Assembly: GCF_018139145.2 (NCBI RefSeq)
Contig: NC_059481.1
Location: 5,506,368-5,570,367, forward strand
Length of the DNA: 64,000 nt
Source of the DNA: Gymnogyps californianus
Taxonomy: Eukaryota > Chordata > Aves > Accipitriformes > Cathartidae
Direction: 5' to 3'
Below are positions 51,001 to 61,160 of the stretch, in pieces. Every line of letters begins with the position of its first letter. Positions within the stretch are counted from its first letter, which is position 1. The position numbers and the translations under genes were made by a program. The notes under the pieces are model-generated. The model was not told the origin of the DNA. It saw only the letters and a program-made list of their open reading frames with translations, and did not search any database.

Positions 51001-53154
51001 GGTTGATATAATCTTATAGGTGGGCTGGGCTTCTGATGCCAAGCTTGTATACAAAGGCTAACAGCTAGCTACTATCACTTTTTTTTTCCTGGTTGAAAGA
51101 TCATTTTTTAGTTCACTTGTTAAGGGGAAAACTGTTGATTAATACTACAACTGGGGGATAAGTATTTAAAGCCAGTGCATTTATCTGGCACAGCTTCTTT
51201 AAAGTAGTGCTGCAAAGGAATGGTTCTGATAATAAAAGTATGTAATTCTTCTAGCAGATGTTGGCAGAAGAGATTCACATGTATCTTCATGTGAATGTAA
51301 CTTAGTGGTTGAAGAAATTGAAGAGTACTTGGTCAAACCTAATTCTGAGCTCTTTCCTCTATTATCACTGAAGATTCACTTTTTCTTTGTAGATCTATAT
51401 TTTTGAAGGGGGAAAAAGGTGAAAGTGAAAATAAAGCATTATGTCATTCATTGTTGGTTTTAACCTTTGCATTTTCTTAGTACTCTGCAGTACTGTATAG
51501 CTGGGTCTAAGTCAGACAAGTTTTGAAGCTGTAGGATTGGATGGGCCAAAGCTGTGCCATCCACTAACTGCTGAAAAGCACTTTGGCCGGCTGCTTTTAA
51601 TCTCTAGGGAAGAGATCTACAGATCTAGAACGCTGTAACGCCTAGATCTTTAGCCACTCATCAGTCTGATTATTATGTGAGTTTGTTACATTTTGTTTAT
51701 AGAAGTTATGCCTTTGGGCAATTGATGGGGTTCTCAACTTTCTTTCTGCAGATTCCTTAAAAAAAGAAGAAAAAAATTACATTTGTTGTGCAATGTGTAA
51801 GCAGTGAATCTACTGGCCGGGAAGGAGTTGGACTTGGCCAGCTGTATAAGTGGTATACACTGTATAGGTGATCTGGGCATGCTCAGTTGGATCCCTTTGG
51901 ATGTTGGGCTGTCCAGCAGTGCAGTCAGAGCTACTTTCTTGGCTGGCCTGCAGAATATCTAGAAATCCCTGGTAAGTTTTGTAAATCCTGCTTTTCAGCC
52001 CCAATAAGATTTACAGTTGGAAGGAAGCGAACGCGTCTTTTTTCATAACCCAAATGGTACATGCCTGTTTATAAATGTATCAAATAGCATATACTTTTTT
52101 GTTTGATTTCATAAGACTATTGATTTTTCTTCACCATTCCCCCTTCTTTTTTCAGTTTTCATCCTATTGCAGTCTGTTGTACTTTGCTTATGAACAGAAT
52201 TATTTTGATGAGTTTCAAGAGACATTATAATGTGCTTGTCTTTTAAATGTATTAAAACATCTGTGGATGTCTCTTCAGTACATGCTTTCGTCGTGTCACA
52301 ATCAGATTTTTAGCTTGCACAGTTTCAGCATATTTGCTTTAAATGCTTTTCCTTTGGAATAGAATAATCTACAAAATGCTTTGACACGTTCTATCCCTAA
52401 CCTGTGAACTAGAGGATAAATTGTCATCAGGAGGTAATCCAGCGGAAGTCAATGATATGATCTTCTTTCCCTCTGCAATGTCCTCATTCATTTAAGTTTG
52501 AAAACAAGTTTCTGTTTAGAAAAGTGAGAACTGTTCTAGCAATGACAGAATTCGGTTTTTACTCTTGAGTAAGCGCAAGCATTTCCCAGTGAAACCTGAA
52601 GGTATTTCCTAGACAGAAGTCAGAGTGACCTCCAGGCTCTGGCCTGGTCAGGAGGTGGCACAGCTATGCCAGTAGAACAGGGGAAGAATCTGTGGTGGTA
52701 GAAGTATCTCTTCACCTAAATGAAGCTCAAATATTTCAAATTTATTAGAATGGTGTAATTCTAAAAGAATTTATTAGAATGATGTATGTAAAGGTCCTAA
52801 AATGAGACTATAATCAGGCTCAAGGAGGCTTTTCTAGAAATACTTCCATTCTGAGCTATTCATGTATTTATTGCTATTCCTTTTCACGTTTATTTTCAGA
52901 TGTTAGTTGAGCTATGTTATTGTTACCTGACGCTCTGTTTGATGTCAGTGCTTATTCACCAGTTTCAGCTAAAAGTAACTCGATGACTTGCCTGTTGATA
53001 AATGGTAAAAGAAGGAAAACTTTCACAGATTAATGTTAACTGATAGTCATAGGGAAGCGCTAATTGCAAGTGCTGAAACAGTTTCATAACAGTGCTAATA
53101 ATACACTCTATTCTCATTAAAAGGCTCCCTGTTATGATTTCATCACAGTACAAG

Positions 53155-53160
53155 CACGTG
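53155..53160. promoter_or_regulatory. CACGTG E-box in intron 1
   Basis: Perfect E-box in AAGCACGTGCACTT, itself a 10-bp near palindrome. Motif evidence only. A D-box-type site lies 366 bp downstream. Confidence 0.25.
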
Positions 53161-53520
53161 CACTTTGGCTCCTCAATGCATTAAACCCTGGAACTGTCTG
53201 TATTGCTGGTGCCTGCTGTCTGAATGCATGCGGAGGAGAAGGGAGCCAGCTTCATCACTGAGCAGCCGTGCTTTCCACAGGATTTGTTGTTCTTGAGCTC
53301 ACTATTACAGTGGCTGTTACCACCAGGTTTCTGTAACAGGCAGACTGGGGCCTTGATGCAGGAGTGACCCATCTCATTATTTCTGTGCAAGAAGGAAACT
53401 AAAAAGGGCCCTGTGTCTTTAAATTTCTATTATTTCACATGGTCTGCCTGGCAATAGACCTCTGTCCTAAACCTGCAGAGTTAAATTTACCCAGAATGAC
53501 AACTGTATACTCAGGGTTTA

Positions 53521-53530
53521 GTTACATAAC
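53521..53530 (-). promoter_or_regulatory. D-box-type site (GTTACATAAC)
   Basis: The reverse complement, GTTATGTAAC, fully matches RTTAYGTAAY. The nearby E-box at 53155 makes an E-box/D-box pair within 400 bp. Confidence 0.3.
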
Positions 53531-54964
53531 AGCAGTTGCTGCGTTTCACATTGCACTAATCCAAACAGTGATAAAGCAGGCCATGAAAAAGCTAGCTGGT
53601 TTTGATATGTTACATAGGCAGGAGGATATAAAGAGCTTTTTAATTTTCTTTTCTACATTGCTGAAACTAGTCTCTGACTTGGGTGTTTGGCCGTCCGGTC
53701 GCTTATTTAGTGCTTTAACCGATGTGTTGGCAAATAACGTTGTTCGTTGCACAACTTTAAGTTATGAAGATGGGTGAGAAGATGGTTGTGTTTGTAAGAA
53801 ACATGCATACACCACTGTATGCGTTTAGATAATAGTATTAAGGCTGGCATATTGTAAGGTACTGCAGTGATTAAACGCTGCTCAGCTTTCACGTACTGTT
53901 CTGAAACTGCTCTTACCCCAGTTCCCCAGCAGCTCTTTCTAGCAGTACTCGGAGGAGAATCCTTGTGCTAGCGTAAAGCAATTACCTCCGCATGCTCACT
54001 AGTCCACAGTGGTCAGATCATCTCTCATGTATCCTATCATTAATGTGTTATGGCCCAGCTTTTGAGCCCTGCTGAGAGCATGCCCATGTGCACTGTTGAG
54101 TTCCCTTTCTGAGTGTAGGCATTCAGTTCCCCATGGGAGTGTTTGCAGAGCTTTGTTAAATAATAAAGACGTTTCTCCAACTTCTTGTGTTTAATCAAAA
54201 TATGAACTCTCCTAGGAGGTGAGGAAAGGCAATGGGGGGAGGAAGGCAGAGGATGTTGAAGATTTGGGTTCTGCAAGGGCTTGGAGTTGGGAGACAGCTT
54301 GTCCCAGGCTGTGTATTTCCTTGAAACTTCCACCACATTGTTGCTGAGCCCCTGTGCTTCTCCCTTATCCTTATCTTTTTTTGGAGACCTCTGAAGCAGT
54401 AATGGGTTTTTTTATATTCTATGCTAGCATCGTGCTTGCCACTCAGTAAATAAAAATGAGTACCCTCCGTGCCACATGAAGAGCCTGAAGGTTGGGTGTT
54501 TGTACCCCGGATGATTCCTGGAGGGGCTTGTATCTTTTTGCTGGCAAAATGCCTGTGGTCTGCAGTGGAGCCTGGCAAAGAGCCATTAAAATCTCTCATG
54601 CTCCATCGCACAGCACACTGTCGGGCTAACTTTGTAAGGGAAGCTGCAGTCTGCAGAAGAGACCTGAGCACAGCAGTGAGAGGGGCCCAGGGCAGAATTG
54701 CAGCAATAGTACCAGAGGGGATAACTGTCATGAAACTATACTGTAATCATTAGGGGATTGGTTTCAGGCGTTGAGGAGAAGCCTTAGGAGTCTATTAAAG
54801 GAAGAGCATGAAACTAAGTTGTTGAAAGAATGGAGGTTATCATAAACCTCGCAGGGTGTTGCCAGTGGAGGAAGTTGACATGTTGGTGTTCCGGCTCTTC
54901 AAACTCATTTGTAGTACATTCAGAAACATTGTTGACTGCTGCTGATAGTCAGAGATACCAATTT

Positions 54965-54980
54965 AAAAAAAAAAAAAAAA
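54965..54980. repeat. A16 homopolymer
   Basis: Uninterrupted run of 16 A. Confidence 0.9.
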
Positions 54981-56051
54981 GTTGCAACACAGGACTCAAA
55001 TGCGTGTTGCGAACAGTATCTCACTATTGGCAAATACAACTTACGTATGTTATTCTTAGCCATATAACTTATTTGGCTTGCTTATTTTCTTAACTGTAGT
55101 CTTCCTACCAATTTTTATGCACAGAACTGTTAAGATTAGTTAAATAGTTATATGCTGGCCTTAGAGAGAGTACACTGAAATTATTTGCATGGATACATTA
55201 CCTTTTATCTCTTACACATCTGTCTTTAAATTTAGAGCTTTTACTACTCGGTCAAGAATTCAGAAAAACATAAAAATAATTTTCTTAAGCCAAATCAGTG
55301 CTGCAGTCTGCAGTATAAGAAATCAGTGCTTTAATAGGCGTCCAAGAGCAAAATGGTTTGTTTCTTTCTGCCTCAAGCAAAGCTTACAGGAGCTAATAAG
55401 GAGCCATAGTTAGATGATATTTGAGTGTTCAGTGATGGGACTTGCTCTTTTGCTACAGGATGATCTGAAAACCCCAGCATAACGGATTAAAATTTTTGTT
55501 TCATATTTTTCATTTTGGACAGACAGAGGTCCGTTTGTGAGTGTTCCCTGATATTTGTCTTTTATTTGAGAGCTAATGGGCTTATTTTCTCTTTTCAATG
55601 AACACTTGTACTGTTCATCCCAATTAGAATGAGGAGATATAAAACACTTGATTTCCCTCCCCCCTTCCTATTCAGCTCTCCCGTGTTTCATAATTTGTGT
55701 TCCATTTCTTGGACACTGTTATGTGAAGAGCCATTTTGGTTACTAGTTTCAGGATGTGAAGACTGAAGAGCGTGTGACAGTGAAAAATAATGACAAGGGA
55801 AAACATGATTCCTGTGTCTTTTGAACATACTAGAAAAATCTCTTTGGTTGTGTTAAATAACTGTGTTTCCTAGCTTCATCTCTGTATAGTTAATTCCAAG
55901 TTCTTAAAAAGCAGAAAGGGATGTGCTAATGTGAGTCACTTCCTTTTAAAAAAGTAATCAGAGATAGTACAGTTGTGGTTTTGGAGTCGAGACTTGAGCT
56001 TTTAAAGCATTAGTAACTGTAGAGTTGATGCATTATATGTCTTTGCTTTCC

Positions 56052-56068
56052 AAAAAAAAAAAAAAAAA
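56052..56068. repeat. A17 homopolymer
   Basis: Uninterrupted run of 17 A. Confidence 0.9.
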
Positions 56069-56399
56069 GGAACAAGGGGAAGGGGCTGGTCTTGACCTCT
56101 TTGAGTGTTAAATGAAACTGTTCTCTTAATAAAGACAGCACCATTTTCAGACACATTTTGTGTCCATCTTTATACATCAGCAGCTCCAATCTGTGACTTA
56201 GTCTTTTGAGCAGCACTGCTGTGTAGTTTAAGTACTTTATGGAGATTTGCAAAGTGGAAATGGTCAGTGCCTTTGATAGCTACCTCATCTTTGGCTTTTT
56301 GAAACCTTTTCCTTCCTCTTAAAACATTTTTTATTTGTCAGTAGGAATAATATTCTATGTGCCAGAAGCTCTGGTTTGAGAGTTGCTGTGGTGTTCTTC

Positions 56400-56400
<1 letters not shown>

Positions 56401-56456
<56 letters not shown>
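56401..56456. repeat. C56 homopolymer
   Basis: Fifty-six consecutive C, preceded by GTTCTTCT and followed by ATGGCC. The proline-rich or glycine-rich frames across it are artefacts of the run. On the minus strand it is a G56 tract with strong G-quadruplex potential. Confidence 0.9.
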
Positions 56457-56712
56457 ATGGCCTGGGCAAGCAAAGCAGTGAAAGGTTTTGTTGGTGGTTT
56501 TTTGTTTGTTTGTCTGCTACTGGTTACATTTTTCTTTAAACAAGGTAACTGTTTTCACCTCCTCATTATGAAAAGACACAACGTGAAGCTGCTTGTCTTT
56601 CAACTGCAGCAACATTCATAAGAGATTTTAATACAACAAGCTCCGTCACTGGTGTTCTGAAGTTTTCCTGGAATTTCATGGGTGTCTGAATGCAAATGTA
56701 CTCTGCCCGCCG

Positions 56713-56731
56713 CCCCCCCCCCCTTTTTTTT
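56713..56731. repeat. C11-T8 pyrimidine tract
   Basis: Eleven C followed by eight T after GCCCGCCG. Pyrimidine-only low-complexity sequence about 260 bp after the C56 run. Confidence 0.9.
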
Positions 56732-59700
56732 CCTGTTTGAAGGTTAGTTTTCTTTAGGGTATCGCTTCATTCCTGCCAATCTGATAAAGCTAACTTAATT
56801 AAAAATATTACCATTAGATCATACAGTTCTCTTTATTAGTTCAGTCCATGGGGCTCCTTTTCCACTGGGAAATTATTTACTTCAGAACTTGCGAGAGTAG
56901 CCTTGGCTGGCTTTGTTTAATGTAGCTGCTTTAAAGCTTTCCATCAGATTAATGTTTTTCCAGGTCTTTTCTTGCAGGTACACTGTTACTCAGAGATAAC
57001 TCTGATTGCTCAGATCTGCGGCATTTGCTGCAGAGTAGTGCTCTGATTGGAGGGGTTTATGGCAAAGGAGACATGGTAATTTGTTTTGAATGGGTGGTTA
57101 TTTTCCCCTTTTCTCTCTTCCTTTTCTTTCCCTCTTCCCTAACTGCCCCCCCCCTCATTTTTTCTTTCCAAGTGAAAAAGTTGCCTTTTGCTATATGGAC
57201 TGTTGGAAGTACTTATTTTCTGCTCCAAGGATTTTTTGGCTTTACTTGGCAGGGGAAGGGGGGGGCACTGCTAGAGAAATTATGTGACTATCCTCTGTTT
57301 CTCCCTAGCAGTTTTAAGTAATAACACTGACAGCTCGTTTAGCTCGAGGTCTGGTCTGCAGGCTTTTATTTATACTTCATGTTCCTTGTATTGTATTGTG
57401 GAGGAGCCATACTGCAGTGGATGCTGGAAGCAACCTCAATGTCATATGTCATATAATCTACATGTATAGGATAGAGGAGTAGAGCAGTGTGTAAATTCTG
57501 TGCTCTAAAACAAGTTGTTGTGTGACCTCTCATGTAGGTGACCTCCATTCTCGCATTGCACTTTCCATCCTGTATCTGATATTCCTCATGAGTATTCTCT
57601 TCCCGTGTGTTTTTGTAAAGCCTAGCCTGATCCTCAATAGCTGTTTAGACCTCAGTACTACTCTGGTGCAACTAATAGGTGGCAGTGAAACTCGTATTAT
57701 GCATTTGTTCAATATACTTAATTCTTTCAGCACAGACACGTTTTTATCTTTGCACTCTATCAGTGCATCTAATCTAGAATTCAAGTTGTTGTTTTTAACT
57801 AAATACTTTTAAAACCCTGATACAGACCAGATAAACTTACTTTAACGCATCAGCCTATAGAAGCGAATTGGCAATCTGCTACTGAATGCTGTTGCAGTAT
57901 ACGGCAGTCCCAGCCTGGGCAGCTTCACAGTCTTAGCTAACGCAGTGGACACTAGGAACAAGCTGCAGGACTAAAGGCATTACTGGACGCAACTGGGCTT
58001 GAGACTTACTTCTAACCTGTTCAGTAATGATCTTTTGTTTGATGTGTTTGAGATGGGACTGTTGTTTCCAAACATCTGTCTTCTGAAGTATGTGACCTGA
58101 TTTACCTACATGCCTATATTAGTCTGTACAAGAATTTGTATTGCTTGTGCTCATAACATTTTTTTTTAGGCCGATCTCTGAATGTTGAATCCATCCTTGA
58201 GGCCAAATCCTTTTCTCCTCAGACTAGCAGTCCTACTGAAGCAGAAGTATTTTTGCCTGTTTTGTTTTCATGGGAAGTGACTGCTGTAGCTTAGGCCATG
58301 CTTAATGCTAACATGCAGGCGGCATTATTTTTCAAAATGCTCCCTCCCTCATAATTAAAATTCATGAGCAGTTCCCCGGAGAGCCACCTGAGGTAACAGA
58401 GTCTTTTCAGTACGCCATTAATATACAGGAACACTGAATACAGGCATTTGGCTGTGTTCACTCTTCCTCACTCTTCCCTGGCTGGTCGCCTGTATGTGTT
58501 GTGGAACAACAAAACTGAAATCTGGACAATTTATATTTCAGTAGTGATGGGATATTCTCTCTTTCCCTGTCACTTCACATTAAGGACCTGCCACTAATAA
58601 AACTAATTAATAACTCTTGGCTCCACACAGAACACTTGGACTCCCTAGTGCTGGCGCCGTGCCATTGTAGCTTTTGAAAGAAGTGCTTCATCTTAGTCAG
58701 GGACAGGATGAGTATTTCTTCACAATTCTAATTGGACAAAGTGCCTCGGCATTTCAAAGACAACAGATTAGCAGGCCGTAGATACTCTAGGTAGGATCTC
58801 CTTTCTGTAGCCTCTGAGACGGCAAGCTGGGGAGGGACTATAGTGTGTCTTGTTTTGGTGCTGTGACAGGAGCAGGATGAGGTCAAGCACTGCATGTAAG
58901 AGGTAGTCCATGTTGTGAGGCTTTGCCCTGCACAGAGAGGGCCCTTAGGGAAGATGTGTGTAACACCTGCAAAAAGCAGGATGTGTAGGTAGCATAGTTC
59001 CTCACTCAAGAGGACAATGGAATACTGTCAAAGGGGTGCCTTTGGCTGTTCTAAAAATCATCTTATTAAATGATAGAAACTGTACTGACCAAACGACAGT
59101 CTTGCTGAAAAGTTTCATCTCTATGGGAGGCTTTATTGGCATCGTGATGCCACTTGTGGGCATATTTTGTTTTTTTTTCTTCTCGCTATTGGCGTAACTA
59201 TGCTAGCAAAATTTTGTAGTATAAGCTGGCCTGTGTTACATAAAAATATTATTCTGCCTTCTACTCTCACCCCTCTCTTTCCCTTTAGAAATACTATTTG
59301 TTTGCACACTTTAGCTTCAAGACGCTTTCCACTGATGTATTTCTGTTCAAGTCAAGGAAGCAGGCCTTGGTGGCCCTGGTGATCTGGGATGTCATGGTAT
59401 ATGTGTTTATTCATGAACAGATAACTATAAACAAGAATGTTCTGCCTGATACCTGTGCAGTGCTCTCTACGGGCATTAGTTCCTGCTCAGGCAGCTGCAG
59501 TTCTTTCTTGACACCGCTTTTCATACATGCTTCATTCGGAAGGGTCAGTACAACAAGGAATATGGTTGAATGGGAAGTTGGCCAGAGAATTTCTATCAAA
59601 GAAAATTTAATGAAAAACGTTAATGTGAATGTAGGTAAAAAAACCAAATTGCAAACAGCAAGCCCTTTTGGATTTTCTGACCTGGCAAAAAAGTATCTAA

Positions 59701-61014
59701 CCCCTTACCACCGTTTTCCTTAACTTTCTGAATGTGCCTCCATATAATTGGTGATTATTTTTTAGGCTAAGTTATTTTTCAGTGCTTTAGGAAAGGAGAG
59801 GCTTCAAGCTTATTAAAACAACTGAGTAGATTCATAGCTGGAAATATCAAGCATTGATTTTAATATCCCACAATGTATCAAGCAAATGAGCATCTTTTCT
59901 TCATCACACCCACCAGTTTACTGTCAATATAAGACACTACTCATTTATTACTATTAATCTGTTATGGCTGTGGATGTTGCTTTACTGACAAAGGTGGATT
60001 CTCTGGCAGAACTTGTTATGCCAGTTAAATAAAGCTGGAGGGGGTGGCAAGTGTTGGATTGGAGGTGGAGAGGGATGGCAGTGGTGAGAGCACCCACAAG
60101 CATGGGTGCCTTATAAGACTAAGGCTTTCATAACTGTGTGTGTGCATGGTGAGCTAGTACTCAAGAACACACTCGACAGATGTTTTCCTGAGTTCCCAGT
60201 GCCTCTCTGCCTGCAGAGCCTTGGCAGTCATGGTGATGGAGCTGCAGCAATTAATACACATCAGGTGCTAGAAAAGGAAGGAGTGCTTCTGTTTAACCAC
60301 AATAATGTCTCTGTTAGCAGGAGGAATATATTGTCAAATATATATGGAGTTGTTGCTTTTTCAAGTTTCCTATCCTGTTTATTGTGGAGATGGTAAAAGA
60401 CGTGAAGTGAGTCCAACTCTTTTATGATGATGTAAATCTGTAGTGCCACTGACTCCGCTGTCACTGCTTTGGAATTACATCAGTGAAACTACAGAGAAGA
60501 ATTTGCCTCCTGGTCTTATTGCCAAGTAAACTTAAAAGTGTCAGAATTAAATTACTGAAGAGCAGCCCCTTGCTCTGCAGGTCCTGGAGAAGTATTAAAA
60601 TCCACATTGTACTGTCAGACGAAAGGAAAAGTCCCTAACTCCCAGCTACATGCTCTTCCTAGTCCCATTCTTCCAACAGTTCTCCTTGACATTACACTTT
60701 AATCCTTTCCAGCAGAACAGCCAGTTGGCAGCCTCATGGTCTCAGAAAATATAGTAGTTGTCTCTTCCCCCTCAGCATGAAAAAGGGGGAAGGTTGGCCG
60801 GAATTATAACTGGTAACTTCAGTTCCTTCATTAGTGAAAAAGCTTTCAACTACTGCCATCTCCTTCAATTTTTGTCTGTATGTCAAGAATAAGAACACAG
60901 CTGAGCAGAAGTGTGTTTCTCTCCAGCTCCGTTGCACTGAGTTGTTTTCAGTTACTTATTTGTGAAGTCAGAGGTGATGCACAAGTGTAGGATCTGCGAG
61001 ACATGGCCCTCCGT

Positions 61015-61160
61015 TCTTCCTTGGGATTTGCTGTTCCTTCTATATCTGATGCTGCCTTGTCCCGTCCCATTGTCCGTGTCCAGTCCCGTGTGTCCGTGTC
61101 CCCCCTGGCCTTTATATCTTTGTGGTTGATTTTTGGTAATAAAAGGGCCGCATTTTTTTC
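61015..61160 (+). repeat. GTCCGTGTCC-type low-complexity segment with AATAAA, possible old LTR remnant
   Basis: GTCCGTGTCC occurs at 61072-61081 and again at 61092-61101 in a C/T/G-rich stretch with related words such as CCCGTCCC. It is followed by CCTTTATATC and then AATAAA at 61138-61143. GC-rich DNA followed by a polyadenylation signal, inside an AT-rich intron, resembles an LTR remnant, but I see no TG...CA ends or target duplication and cannot name a family. Confidence 0.3.

Noticed and set aside
56285..56621. Polyproline and polyglycine frames
   Set aside because: Direct translations of the C56/G56 homopolymer.
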